Under the pieces are notes generated by a model. That model was not told where the DNA came from. It was given only the letters and a program-made list of their open reading frames with translations, and ran no database searches. Shown here piece by piece: positions 9,960 through 25,172 of a stretch of 64,000 nt of DNA (position 1 is the first letter of the stretch; the number at the start of each line of letters is the position of its first letter). The stretch is from Citrus sinensis (Eukaryota; Streptophyta; Magnoliopsida; Sapindales; Rutaceae): the NCBI RefSeq assembly GCF_022201045.2, contig NC_068557.1, positions 28,559,501 through 28,623,500 of the forward strand, in the 5' to 3' direction. A program made the position numbers and the translations under genes.

Positions 9960-12900
9960 TCAGGCATGTTTAATCAGTTTCAGAATTTCAGCTGCCTCTC
10001 TCAATCTCCTTTCCAAGTTCTCTCTCACTGCCGAATTTCGGGCATTCCTGCATGGAGGAATTTATATAATTTAATTATATTCTTTTCAATTCTAACTCCC
10101 CTTAACATCAATCATAATTCCCACTTTGAATTGAATTCGAGTAAAATTACAGAAGAGATCTGACCTCTTCTCCAAGCTTTGCTTTCTTGTTAGTTCATCA
10201 ACAAGACTGTTCAGTCTCTTTAAGTGGGCAGGTAACTTGCTGATGGCTTCAACACCTTTATGAGTTGAACAAATTTTATTCAGAATCTCGGCGGCAATGA
10301 AATATCCCTCTTCCTTATTCCTGGTGAAGGTTATTAAAGAAAGGAATTAATGACAAACTATTAGAAATGATACTTTTTCCTGATTCCTGAATTCAATCAA
10401 ATTGATGAAGAGTCCGCAGTCCGCACCTTACCAACTCCCACATAATTGTCTGAACAGATCCTTGACTGTCAATTAGCACATCAATCAAATGTGGATAACG
10501 GGCAAGGTTTCTAAGAGTTGATAGCGCGTGTTTTAAAACTTCTTGATCAGGCATGCTTCGACTGACTGAACCAATGAGCTTCAGTAGAGTATCAACTGCA
10601 CCGGCTGCCACAAGCTTTTCACAACAGTTCTGAGAATTTTCTGTTGCCATATCTGCAAAAGTGGAGTTTGACAAATAACAGTCAAGGGTAAATCAGAATC
10701 AAATAACATCACAGCTTGAAAGTCCAACAAGCAGCATTCATAACTGATTACAACGTTAATTTTGATTAATTTCTTTAACCATATTTCAGGTTTATCATTT
10801 TTGATTCATTGACCAACCATTTAGTATGTAAGATAGTGAAGCGAAACATGCATGCAATTGAAGTGCTGATGATCAACTTGTTCCTCTTTTTTTATCAAAG
10901 CATTTCTTTGAATTCTGTTCTTACCTTCTTACCCAATCAAATTCTGGGAGTAGGAAATTGGCTCAACAACAACCAAAGTGCTAAAGAGTACTCAGTTGAA
11001 AATAACATGTACTTATGAGACTTCATAGTAAAATACAATCATCACAACTGCACATATTCTTAAAAGTGATCACAGCAGTAATTTTAGGCCTACTCACCCA
11101 GAGTAGTGCAAACATGAAGAATGCCACAGACACTTTTCATGCTTAGCAGTTCCCGAAGCGCTGACACAAGTCTGTTAATAATGCGCATTTCTTCATCCAT
11201 ATTTGTGGCAGAGATCTGAATTCTCAAGCGCAAATCCAGTAATTGGCAACTTGAAGCTTTCCGTGCAAGGCAACCTCTCCAGTAAGACTAACAAAATGTG
11301 GAAGTCAAAAAGAATTCGAAAATACAAAGTGACGCCATATTGCAGGTAAGAAAGAAAGGGATAAAAAGCATTTTAACTTGGACGAAATCCATTTAAACTA
11401 TCAGAATTCAAACATCCACATATTTATCTTGCAGGAATCTGACATGTTTGTTTGACTGTTTCACCTATAAGAAATAGTTCAAAACATGATATTGATCCCT
11501 AAATGAAAGGTGGTGCACAAATAATGACTGCTTCATTCCATTTTAATATAAATGCAAACTAGTAAAGAGCAGCAGAACATGGAGATATCTTACTTGAATC
11601 AAAACAATATGGTGCTTCTCCTTGTAGGCTCTTCGCCTAGCTGTCCATCCTCGAATATGTGACTGGATAATGATAGCTGACTTTGTTTTCAATTTAAGCA
11701 ATAAAACATTCTTCCACCACCTTTGCAATTTCACAACAGAAAAGAGAAAAATGCTGAGTTCAAAACTCTGGAAGCAGCCTCTTAAGGTATTAAAATTGCT
11801 GCCACTAGGGATGGCTGCACGATGGTGAGAAGAGCCTACAGCAGTTCAATACTAGGTATTAAACATTATCACAATGCTTTAACATAAACTCCATGAAAAG
11901 ATATAGGCACTGTAAACTTATAAGGAAATTGCATGACTACCTATGAGCCTACTTCGTACAATCTGCCCCCGGACAAATCGTTGCACTTCAGTAGCAGCAT
12001 GTTTCTGAAAATGAAAAGCCCTCCAGCAATTTAAGAATCGAACAGCACTTTGGATCTTTATGGCAGCCTCCACTTGGAGCAGAAAGTCCCTCCTTCTAAA
12101 TCGACCCTGAAAATGTCTCTGAACTCAAAAAGAAAAAAAAAATTGTAGGCATAAATGATCATATGAAAAAGGCATATATATTGATAAAAAAATTACTGAT
12201 AATGGCACAGTAATAAAAGGATAAAGAACTCATCCCAAGAAAATATACTGCATATATCATAGGTGTGACGATGTAACTTATAAACCAAAGCATTATAAAT
12301 GCTAGCAAGAGTATATAGCACCAAAGCCAGAAATTCACGTCAAGAGCCTGGAAAATAGCCATACTATTAGGCCTCTTTAGTTCAATGATAATATACATAA
12401 CGTAAGCCTGTCAAATCTAATGATGTTACAAGAATTGAATTTAAGAAAAGAGGGCTTGGATGACAAGGAGTACTTGAGTGATTAACAGTAACTAGGGTGT
12501 TGTGGGTGGACGTATGTCGTAGATCACTTTAGCTAGAACAACAGATTTTTAAAAAGAAGATAAACAACATTTTACCTGTATAAACAACATGATAATCAAA
12601 TTTTAAAATCCGATGCTCCCTTTATTTTAGGATTCTAAGTCATGATAACAAAAATCATTAATTTGATAATCTAAATTCTGATGGTCTCCTTATTTTAGGA
12701 TTCTAAGTCATTTCTCTAGATTTAAGGTGGACATAAGATTAAGAACCAAAGCTATACAGATCAAAGAAATAATTCTACCCTATTAGAGCTATTAGAGAGA
12801 AGGGGGAAAAGAATCACGTCAGAAAATGTAAAATTCAAACATACTTCAAAATCACTGAAAACCAAATTAGAAAACTTACTTGGATGACGACAATGAGGTA

Positions 12901-15900
12901 CCTATGTCTCCAGGCTCCTCTCCTTGCAATCCAACCACGCACATAAGATTGAATGATTATGGCTGACCTGGTTGCAGCTTTGTATTGCTGAAAGGCTCTC
13001 AAACATTTTAAACATCGGAAATGGTTTTGAATTTTTAATGTTGCCTGTTTCTGTTTTAAGAACCTTGTTCTTAGCAACCAACTGCGAAAATGACTCTGAA
13101 TCATAGTTGCAGCAAAGTAATTCTTCTGGAGGGATCTGCTTGCTATGAAGTTCCTCCAAGAAGACTGAATTTTAAGAGCTGCTTTTATTCCCACATCACT
13201 ATCACTCTTTTCCTGACACATAATTGAAGCTTTATCAATTTCAGCATAACTATGAAGATACTTCTGTTCATCTGTGGCACCACTAAGCAGATCAGGAGTG
13301 GATATACAATGAAGTAGAATACTTCGAGCCTGACGCCTGTGACTGATCCATATTCTAGCTGCTCGCTGAATGAGCAATACTGAACGTTTTAACTGGACAA
13401 AATTATGCCTCTCAACTATGAACTTGTCATACCTCCTAAATTGCTCAGATTGGTTCAACTTCTCTGTATGATCAAGTGAACAGATTAAGAAAGTGAGAAA
13501 TTGAATAAATTCACACAACATAGCAAAATTGCCTGAAGACTAAGCAGTGACCTTTTCTAGTACTGGAAGAGTTTAGCGCTGAATTATGCTTAACTGCCAA
13601 CCAAGCACGAATGACAATTTGCAAAAAGGAAACTGCATTCCTCATCTTCAGAAAATTTCGACGTTCAATCCATCCCCTGAAATGAAACTTTATAACTTTT
13701 GCAGCATTTCCTGGAAGCATGAGCACATCAATGGCTAAGGAAGCACTGGAGAAGGTCAATCACAGAACAATGAAAATTTTTGCTTGCCACAACTTAGAAG
13801 AACTATCATGTCCGATTGTATTGATTTATTTATTTTGATTAAAATGTTTTTATTTGAAGTCAAATAAACAGACAGATTATCATAATGGTTATCATCATAA
13901 TAATGCTAAGGCAGCCTCAAAACAGCTAACCTCTTTCCATGTTAATGTTGCTTTTGTCAGTTGAGAAGTTCTGCAAAGTGGAACTAAGACGTTGAGAGGC
14001 ACTTCTGTTGTTTTGTTCAGCCATTTTTTGCCACCATGCCTGGAGGGACTTGAACTTCCTTACTGCATCTGCAATGAATTTTGCAAGTGGAACAAGAATT
14101 AAATCAAGTTTCAACTAAGTGCCATCTAATGAACTAACAAGAGATTTTGAAGAAACCTTTCCTTGTCTTTTTGAAGAAGTTTCAAGGGGATAGTTGATAC
14201 AGGGCTGCTTCTAAAAGCAATGACTTAGACATGTGCAATTATTTTATCTTACAATGTGAAATCACTTGCTAATCTCAAAGACTCTGACTTTGCTTGTATC
14301 TAGCACCCTAATAGTGTTAACATGATACTAAATTGAAACCAAAAGAAGAGAGTAATAAACAGGCATAATTTTTCAAAGCCATTTTTCTAATGAATCAAGG
14401 AGGCTAACTGAGGGAACATAATGGCTAACTTACTATGCAAGCAGCATGCATTTTAAAGGACTACAGATATAGATATATCCAGATGCCCAAATGGCTAACA
14501 TCATTACAATTTTTTTCCCCAGAAAAAAGGTATTACTTAATGGAGAATGAGCACCTTCAGTGCTGTGCCCATTTTCTTCTTGGTCTGGCAATGCTTCAGA
14601 GTCCACAATCCTGCAATTAGGATTTGAATGTCTCCTCTCTGGACTTTGACAGTTACAACCCAACAGTTTATGCAAATTCAGTTGATCCTAGAAAGTAAAT
14701 TACAATTGTCAATAAGCTAATTTCTCAAGGCATATTTCAGTGATTATCCAGCACATAATCCTATCAATTACCATATTCTTCTTGACAATCAGCTGGGAAG
14801 AGAGGAAAACCAACAAAATTACCACACTCTTATCACTGCATGCACCATTATGTTCAAGTATGTCACTCATTTGTAGAACCTGTAAACAGAAGATTTACAA
14901 CAATTATGGCACATATGACCACATGATATTGTGACATACACATATTGCATGTGCATGTGGGTTAAAAACCATTAAATGTATCCAGTTTGCACCTTATTAG
15001 CATGCTCAATTGCTACAGCGAGCACAAGCTATTAGATCACCTTACAATATGAACGGAAACCAGAAGCATACTTTCTGATTTAGGAAGGAAAAAACAGTAT
15101 AGGGAAGAAAAGGATGCTTTCTAAGCATTAAAAATAGAGATCAATTCAAATATTGAGTTTCCTGAAATCAAACAAATCTAATCTAAGGCATCTTTAACTG
15201 TGCTTTGCTCACATAAGCATCGAGTTAGAATTGTTTTCCCAATGACTCAAACACAAATAAACAATTTTAAAACCTACCTCCGGAAAGTTCCCTAATAATG
15301 TTGTCAGTTTTTGGGACAATATGAAGTTGTGGAATGCATCTGTATAATCAGTTGTTGACACAACTGATTCTTCACCTTTTGTTTCAAGAAGGTTCTGTAC
15401 CAATGATCAAATTATGAGAAGCAGATGTTAGCAGAAAACTTGCAGAGGTACAAACTCAGTTGACTATAAAAGACAGCACCTTAGAAGTACAAGAACCACA
15501 AGGTTCCTTCCGGAAATAAAAATCCAGCAAGCACCATATGGCTTTTCCATCAGTCAGTGAAGAAAAATTGTTGATCCGAAAGTCATACTTTTCGCAAATC
15601 ACCTGGAAATCATACAATTTTATAGAATGAAGAATTGTGTTAAGAAGAAGCTACAAATGGGTTCTAAAAGCCCAAAAGTGATTGCATTTAAATAATATAA
15701 CCAAAAAATGGAAACATAAAAATACAGATAACATGAACGGATGATTGAAAAAGGGAGGACCTAACATGAGTAGTTAACTAGTTATTCTCATTTCTTGAAA
15801 TTTGGCTGCAAGCACAACCCTCATGGTATATGTGCAAAAACTTGACACAATAAAAACAGATATATCCTTTTTCAAATGTTTGGACTCTGCCAAATGCAAA

Positions 15901-18731
15901 ACCAAAATGGAAAACAAGAAAAATGAGAGGCGGGAAGACGTTATATAAACAAAAATGTTGTTTTAAAAGGAGAAAGAGAAGACATGCACTCCACATGAGC
16001 AGACATCCTATTCATATTCCATATTTAACCACTGTTTTTCTGTTAATCCAACCACTCAAAATATTAATGAAAGCGAAGAGGAAGAAATCCTTATGCATTT
16101 TTTGCTATAAGCAGTAATACCTGGATCCAATTCAAAAGCAAATCTAAAAGAGCAGAATCAAAAATGTTCAAGTTGTCCTGTGGAAGGCAAAAACATACGA
16201 ACTAAAATTAGAATTCTGACAGTCACTATCAATTAATCCAAATTTACCAAAAAGGGCTCATCACCATATTTCAATGATCATTAGGAAAGTATAAAGTTTG
16301 AGACATACCATATTGGTTCCACGAATTTTGCAAATTTCCTCTGTTAAATGTTTTTTGTTTATCATAAGTGGTAGCTGCAGGTTTAAAACAATGTAAATTA
16401 TACAACTAATGAATTTGACTTCTACAAGCAATAAATAATGTGGAATGCAGAGATTCTCAAATTTTTAGATAAAAACAAGAATAGGGTCACCTGCAAGTGC
16501 ACAAACATGTTCCACAGCAAGGAAAGAATAAGTTCTTTATCTCCATTAGCAACATCATCTTCCGTAATTGCTGTTCCATCTTCATCATATAACTTTACAC
16601 CAGCCTGTCTTAGATACTGCAGTGCAATGCTGCAATTCACCAAATTCTTTCTGTGCGTATCTGATGGTACTACTATTTTCTGTCAAAAAAGTAAAACTAT
16701 ATGTCATAAGAACATCGAGCCTGGTGCTAATAAGTAATTGGCCTTCTGAACATTGTTTTCTTATTTAGGAAAAAAAAAAAGGCACCAACCGTAAGGATTG
16801 AGGAATCCTGTAACAAGAGTTGAACAATTCTGCCAAGCCGCACTCCATCTTGAAGGTCTACAAATAAATTAGTCACTCTGAAATCATACTCAAGGAGTAG
16901 ACACTGCACCACAAGAAACATTTTACTGTTTCAGTAAACAACTTAAAAAATCGTACTTATAAAATTATTATATGGTTTTTCTGGCCATGAATGCATAAAG
17001 GCCACAACCAGGTGCAAAATTAAATTAATTCTATGGTGAGCCTCTGTGCAGTTAAAACACTCACACACCACCACAAGCACACATGAAAATAATAACAATG
17101 AGTGAATTAAAATACCTACCTGCTGGTAAGAAACTTTGTATCCAACAATCATTAGGTGTGCAAAAAGATTTCCTTCTCCATGCATTACCTCTGATGATAG
17201 GAAATCTAATAATACATATAAGTGGAAAAAGTTAGCCTAAAGGAAAAGGCATAAATCTGAAAACAACCAACACAATGTTGAACTAAAAGAAAAAAACAAT
17301 TACCAACAATCACTTGGCGGCTTGATTTGACATTAGATTGCACAGAAAACAAGAGAGGAGAACCCCCATCCACTCCATCGATACCATATTTAAGAGGAAG
17401 TAAACTCTGAGATTTAGCTCTATCAAGTATAAGAACCAGCAGCAAAACTCTTTTCAAAATAACACTCCCCAAAGCCTCATAGTAACCCGGTCTGTATAAA
17501 CCCTCAACATTCTTGTTATAAGCAAAAGCTTTTGCCAGCCCAGCATGAGTAAAAAACTGCTTCTCAATCATCATTTTCAAGAATTCCATTTCTTGACAGG
17601 TATTAACATCTTCATTTGACAGCAAGGAATCACCACCAAATAGAATGTAAAGTCCAATTCGGAGCCAAACAGAGTTATAACACAACAGAATATTAGTTGC
17701 CTTCTCCTTCATTCCAAAATCAGTTACAATGGGACAATGCGACTTCATTTGTAGTCTCCCATCATCAATATTCTGATAAATAGAAGACAAAACAAAAATT
17801 TTCTTAACGTTTGCAACAAAAATACTTACAAGTCTTAAAAATAAACTCTGCCTGATTTCAAAAGCAAACTAAGTAAATTCTTCAGTAAACACTCACTTTT
17901 GCTTATGCTTAATAACTAGCAATTTCATTCCACAACAGTTGCAACTCAATCTTTGAGGAAATTTTATGCTAGTGATCAACATATGCTCTGAACCATTAAA
18001 TTATGAAATAAATTTGATAGATTTAAAATCCAAACCTTGGTGACACGACTCATAATATCAAAAATCTCCTTGCAACATCCCAAACTCATGTAAATTCTCA
18101 TTCTTTGGTTCAAGTCCTCTAAACTACAAATGCTGTTCAATGACTTCCTCAAAGTAGAGTACTTTGATTCAGAAACTGCACCTTCACTTTCTATTTCATC
18201 ACTGTCTCCTCTCCAACACGCATCCCTCTGCCTCTTCGGGTCCCGCCACGTCATCACCTCCCCTCCCTCCCTCTTCCCCTTCCCCACTGCCACGGCCCCT
18301 ACATTACCAGAATCAAATTTATCACAGCCGCATGACTTGGGATTTTCAAGGAGGAAATTGAGCCATACGGTGAGGGATTTGGAAAGCGATTTGAGCGACT
18401 GTTCCTTTTTAAGTTGTGACTTGTAAGCCGACTTCGATTGTTCCACCTCGAGGGATTTGAGCCGTCGCGCCGCGGCAGTCTTGGTCTTGGTTGACTTTGA
18501 CCGGGCCGAGGACAGACCGCGGCGATAAAGGGAGGACAAGTTTTTAGGGGTATTTTTGGAAGCTGTGAAGTATTTCTGGGGACAGGGAGATTGGAAATTT
18601 GGAGGCTGTGAGGGGCGCTTCGGGGTTTTGAAATTTGAGATGTCTTTGAGAAGTACAGAGGAGGACGGCGGTCGTAGGTGGAGCGACGGTGACGTTGACG
18701 GTAACGGACACGGCTGATCATCACCATCCAT
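9960..18731 (-). CDS. ASPM: ASPM-like protein (abnormal spindle homologue; CH domain plus IQ repeats)
   Basis: Mitotic spindle-pole/microtubule protein that binds calmodulin (compare Arabidopsis At4g21820). I traced 20 exons closing in frame (4143 nt, 1380 aa): 18731-18036, 17772-17304, 17205-17120, 16903-16790, 16679-16491, 16374-16309, 16177-16121, 15602-15480, 15394-15278, 14879-14772, 14687-14555, 14068-13931, 13734-13552, 13463-12880, 12118-11941, 11835-11594, 11287-11098, 10652-10427, 10320-10165, 10047-9960. Residues 1-230 are Ser/Pro- and Lys-rich, with DISNFKTPKRP. The CH domain spans about 405-540 (FVDLQDGVRLGRIVQLL; LSLLWNMFVHLQLP). IQ motifs fill about 770-1160 (IQRAARIWISHRR, IQSSWRNFIASR, IQSHFRSWLLR, IQSYVRGWIARR, IQSHIRGWTARR). 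A helical armadillo-like tail ends in EAAEILKLIKHA. The start at 18731 (MDGDDQP) is preferred; the frame stays open to a Met at 18950. At exon 18 the donor GTAAG|GTGCGG is needed, because GTTG|GTAAGG breaks the frame. Confidence 0.92.
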
Positions 18732-18873
18732 TGACTGCGAATCGACGAGATTCGTTAATTGTGAGAGATTTGAGAGTAAAAGTGCCGTTGCCTTGCCTTC
18801 TTTCAAAATTGTTCGAGGAGTTGAAATTAGAGGGAGACTAGTGTTTTTTGAATTTGAATTGCTGGCAGTGGGG

Positions 18874-18907
18874 CACGTGCCGGCGCCTTCGTGAGACTTT
18901 ACACGTG
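18874..18907. promoter_or_regulatory. Two G-boxes upstream of the ASPM-like gene
   Basis: CACGTG occurs at 18874-18879 and 18902-18907, 140-180 bp upstream of the preferred start. AACGG cores, as in M-phase-specific activator elements, are nearby at about 18701-18706 and 18914-18918. Their use is inferred; part of this stretch may be leader. Confidence 0.35.
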
Positions 18908-19046
18908 TGCAATCAATAACGGGAAAATTCCCGAAATGTAGCAATTTCATTAGTCATAATAGTTTATTTAATAGACCAGATTCAAGAAAAAATGCCACGT
19001 CGTCCGATAATCTCGACATGAGACGACTTATCGTCCGAAAAGAATG

Positions 19047-20253
19047 TGTTTTTTTTTTTTTTTTATATTTAACTGGGGCTCTAAAAAGAGCTAAAGAAGA
19101 ATAGAACAGGAGTAAAAAACTTCATAAAGGTCATGAAGTAAAAGAGACCTAACACCCACAGGAGGGGTAGGGTACACAAGAAGACCAAGAGAAAGAGAAA
19201 AAGCGAGGTTCGTCATATAATCTACAGCGAAATTGACTTCTTTGTAGATATGAAAGATGGAAACATACCAATCCAATTTGAAATAATCCTTAATAGCTTA
19301 AACCAATGGAGCATAGTTATTAGTCATCACCGATAGTCTAGCCACCAATTGTGTGATGCACAGGCTATTCGTTTCAACTTTCAATCTACGGATGCCAGAG
19401 TTCCAAGCAAGCTGAAGCCCTTGATACAAACCCCAAAGTTCCGCAAACGTAATAGAGCAAGAGCCAATCATCATCTCAAAGCCAGTTAGCCAATGACCAA
19501 AATGATCCTAAATCAGACCACCTGCAGTAAATCCCATCAAACTTGTGGGCACCATCCGTATTCAAAGTACACCATGGCCACTCAGGAGGATGCCAAGAAA
19601 TCCACTTGTTAGCCCTAATATTCCTTGTGACCAACGGGCTATTATAAAGCTTATGCGTCTTCTCAGCTCTTGTATGAACATCTACCAACAAAGCCGCAGG
19701 GTCCATCATCTTTTGGTTAAAGAGAAACTGATTTCTACAAAACCAAATCCTCCATAAAGCAACACCAAAGAAAACAGCCCAGCTTGAAACATCCCCCACC
19801 CTACTGTCATCAACCAAATTCGAGCGCAACCAACCATTAAGCCGAGAATTAAAAAAACCTTGTCGTTTACTTATAGTGATGATGTTGATCCAAAACTGCT
19901 TAACCAAAGAACAATCACGTAGGGCATGAATATCATCTTCACACACAACCACACAACGGTCACAACAAGTCGAGATGGGTAAATGCCGTCTAGCCAGCTC
20001 AGCCTTAGTCTTCAAACCGGCGTGAAAAGCCTGCCACAAGAAAACTCACACGCTCTGAGGGCCTTTCCAAGTCCAGATCAACCTCCAAACTCGATCTTCA
20101 GCAGCTGGGTTATATTCAGAGAGAGCCAAATACGCCGAGCTTGTAGTAAACTCATCATGCTTCTAATGAGCCCAAAAAATGGTATCCATGCCTTTCACAT
20201 GAGAAGGGGGATGGAGAGCCGCTATTTGAAGGATAATATTATTAGGAAGATAC
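19047..20253 (-). mobile_element. 5'-truncated, dead LINE (L1-type non-LTR retrotransposon), 3' end with A-tail
   Basis: Read on the minus strand, this is the last third of a plant L1-type ORF2. It starts inside the reverse-transcriptase C-terminal region (WAH, TTSSAYLAL, WRLIWTWKGPQS), continues through the zinc-binding zf-RVT domain (VFLWQAFHAG, then C-C-x2-C and H-x4-C) and ends in an RNase H domain (CTLNTDGAHK with its Asp, TFAELWGLYQGL with its Glu, VNFAVDYMTNLA with the last Asp). A 16-18 bp T run at 19047-19064 is the A-tail. It is broken by stops at 20163-20165, 20046-20048 and 19508-19510, a frameshift near 19530, and a further stop before the last RNase H block. The TGA at 20046 looks like a CGA-to-TGA CpG decay. 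I found no clear target-site duplication. Confidence 0.85.
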
Positions 20254-20759
20254 TGACTTTTTATTTTTTCTTTTATAATTTATTGACTTTTTATTTTTTA
20301 TTTTTTTTAAAACTCACCGCCAAAATGACAAGTATCTCGAAAGAGTTTGATTATCAACATGTCTTATTACTTTACTGCTAACTTGAAGTTACTTTGTTAG
20401 CAGCATCATTTAAAACCAATCAAATGATCCTTATGCTACATAAAATTCTTTAAATTAGAACTCCACATAGAATTTTCCACCCAACAACCGCGAGGTTAAT
20501 TGCCAGAAAACATAGCCAGTTTGTAGGCAGAGAAGAGTGCAAAACATTTTTGTAAATGATTCAATTGCACTCGCACAGTAGCAAAAGATTAATATTACCA
20601 ACAAGAGAGACCTCAAGAATATATAGTGCATGCATCACGTATTAATTTCTTGGAGTTTTGTATATGTGCATGAGCAACAATGACAACAAAAGACAGCGAA
20701 AACGTTTCCTTACTAATCTCTCTTAACTTCATGTCCTTTGCCATTTCTTTGAATTAGCC
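20254..20759. other. Spacer between the LINE remnant and the P450 array
   Basis: Begins with a T-rich stretch in which TGACTTTTTATTTTTT occurs twice (about 20249 and 20281). The rest is low-GC sequence that probably once served as promoter of P450 copy A. Confidence 0.5.
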
Positions 20760-21807
20760 ATGAATCCTGCAATCTATTTTTCCTTGCTTCTATTCATTCT
20801 CCCTCTTTTCTACATTATCTTTACCAAGAAAGCTTCAAAAAGGCTTCCACCAGGTTCTTTGGGGCTATCCATTATAGGCCAAAGAGCTCAGCTTTTTATA
20901 TGACATGCACACAAATAGTAGTCAAATACTACAGAACAATGGCCTAAAAAAAGGGCAAGAAAATATCGTCCTGTTTCCAAATTCAGCCTTTTCCGGAGAC
21001 GAACGGTTTTCCTCCATGGACAGGATGCAAACAAGTTTATTTTCCCTTGTGATGGCATCACGCTGGCCCATCAGCAGCCACCGCCATTTAGATGGGTTGT
21101 TGGTAAGAAAAATATGACCGGAGTGGACAGGCGACGACCACAGGCGTGTGAGGGAAGCGCTTGTTTCATTCTTGAAGCTCGAAACGTTAAGGGGAGCGCT
21201 TTTTGGGAAGATGGATAAAGAAGTTGCAAAGCTTCTGGAGATGCATTGGCAGGGCAACCGAAAGATTGCAATATTTAACAAATTATTCGATATGCAAATG
21301 TTTATTTTCTATTTTGTTTATGATCTAATTTGTGCATTTTTTTTCTTTTTTTCTGACAAACATATAGGTAATGCCTTCAATGAAGAGCCTCACATTCAAC
21401 ATAATGAGCTCACTAATATTTGGAATGGAGCAAGAAGCAACTAGAGACGAACTTGCAGAGCTACTCCAAAAAATGATAGATGAGTATTATCAATACCACT
21501 CAATTTCCCATTCACACGCTTTAGCCGTGGCATCCAAGCAAGCACAAGAGTTAGGACTACGATCGTGGATATCATGCATGAAAAGAGGGCGGCATTAAAG
21601 CAACACACTACCTTTCCTCATCAGTGTCTCATTACTTGCTTGCTTAGTCTCCAAAATGAAAACAACTTAATGTCATTATCTAATAAGGAAATTATTGATA
21701 ATGTCGTCCGTGTCATGACTGCAGGACATTACATATCCTCTGTTCTCATTACCTCTTCAGTCTGACTTTTGGCTAGTAATAAGTCTGTTTATGACGTGTG
21801 TTACAAG
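20760..21807 (+). pseudogene. P450 copy A: CYP85-clan pseudogene, first two exons only
   Basis: Starts with an intact-looking signal anchor (MNPAIYFSLLLFILPL) and the proline hinge LPPGSLGLSIIGQ, then breaks into stops and frame changes right after the hinge. Exon 1 homology continues to about 21270 (FLHGQDANKFIF; DEEVRKH equivalent region degenerate). Exon 2 begins after an AG near 21368 with VMPSMKSLTFNIMSS and LIFGMEQEATRDELAELL, then frameshifts. The AGHDTSS counterpart at about 21720 reads AGHYISS. Exons 3 and 4, with the ExxR and haem-binding cysteine, are not found before the next copy, so this copy cannot make an enzyme. Confidence 0.88.
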
Positions 21808-22715
21808 GTACTTATATTTCCAGTATGCATATAAATCTAAGTTTCAAAGGTAGACCGGAAAACATAACAACTGGGTAATTACTTGGGAATTCAAGTAATT
21901 TCGAGTAGTCTCTATAGACTGATCACTGTACTTACTAGTATACTGTCCTGAAATAAAAGAGTGATATCATTTGATTTTGCTTATATTTATATCAAATTTG
22001 AGAAATTTGAATAGTCTGAAAATTCATTAAAAACCTTCTATGGGAAGATTCATGACAGGTTCCAAGAGATACTAATTGCAATATCAAAATTTAAGAGAGT
22101 TATCCTGATTATTGCAAAATCAGTGAAATCATCCAAATATCTGATTTTTTTTCTCCTACCGAAAAATGGAGTTTTAATAGAATGTATTAAAAAGCAGCAG
22201 AGGAAAACACAACTCCATGAACAACTTTTTGATTAGAAAATATTCTAGCCAATGCAGTTTCTTCCTTTAAAAGAATTAAGATTATAATAACAACAGAAGT
22301 GACCTTGGCTTTCCATGACGTCATGGCTGATAAAAGCTGTAATAGATTTAGATTATCAAATAACTCTCTTTTATTCTTAATTTGATTAATCCTTTAAGAA
22401 TTTCATTATCAAATATATAGTATGCCGACCGATCATTCAATTATTAAGCACTTTGCCGTAGTCAGAGTTGCTCACTAAAAACATTGCTTGTCAATGTCAG
22501 AAAATGACCTGCTTTTGTTCTTCAGCATATGTCCAAACACAAAGTGTTTGTGATATACCCCAACGGAAAACACAAGAATGCTTCTAGCTTAAATGTTCTG
22601 CTTGTGTCTCTGAGAGTCTGAGTAATATGTAAAAATATAGTCACTGAAATTCTGAAATAGATTGCAATCTTTCACCAAAAGCTTTCCTGTAACAAAATTC
22701 TTGTTGACTTGAGCC
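21808..22715. other. Spacer between P450 copies A and B
   Basis: No reading frame with P450 similarity and no other gene. It should contain the promoter of copy B; TATATAGTATG at about 22415 is a possible but distant TATA. Confidence 0.5.
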
Positions 22716-24405
<1,690 letters not shown>

Positions 24406-25172
24406 CTCTTTCAATCATAAGTACCACCAAAGAAGTTTGTCAGTTTCAATCAACTTCTTGCGGGTTGTATTAATCTCAATGGAAAGTCAACCAGATCCTG
24501 TAATGGTAGAATTGCTGCTTTATTGATACATTGTTCGAGTTTCTAATAAGCTAATTCATCATAACTTATCCAATGGAAGCAAGCAAAAGTATTTTCATCA
24601 TTTCAGGAAATGAGAACAGTTTTTGGCAAATTCATGCATGGCTCTGCTGCAAAGCAATAGCAGTGTTTAACACTTGATTTCTATTTTCCCCTGACAATAT
24701 GAAGCTTCATCGGAATGCATAAAGCACAAAGGATACAAAAACTTCATTGAATGAGAACTACTCTTAACAGTTCATAGGATTTCAGTGAACGGCTGAATAT
24801 CTCTTTTCCAAACACTCCAATTTAACCATCTAAGAATTTGCTTGATGGTATCCAGATTCTAGACCAATCATAAAATTAATTAGCCTTCTTCCGTTTTTAA
24901 GTAATTCAACTTCGGTTAGAGCAACACATTGGAAATGCAACGGTCCATAAAGGACACACTAGGCTGATTTTCAGTAGATTATAATAATGATAATAACAAA
25001 CTGGGCAGTTTTTGAGAGTGGTCTATGCTCTTTCATTTTTTTATTTTTAGCAGATGTAGAACTTCATTAAAGATCCACACCTTTCATACTTATGATCCCA
25101 ATGCATTAGGAGATAATTATGCTGCTATTAAACATCCTTAATCCTCCAATATCTTAAATCTGCGTAATAGAC
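24406..25172. other. Spacer between P450 copies B and C
   Basis: 3' UTR of copy B followed by low-GC spacer. Nothing else recognised. Confidence 0.5.

Noticed and set aside
10425-10432. Donor GTTG|GTAAGG for ASPM exon 18
   Set aside because: Looks like the stronger donor, but it breaks the frame with exon 19; GTAAG|GTGCGG keeps it.
18732-18950. Upstream in-frame Met of the ASPM-like gene
   Set aside because: Kept only as an alternative: the sequence has no family features and contains two G-boxes; MDGDDQP at 18731 resembles the family start.
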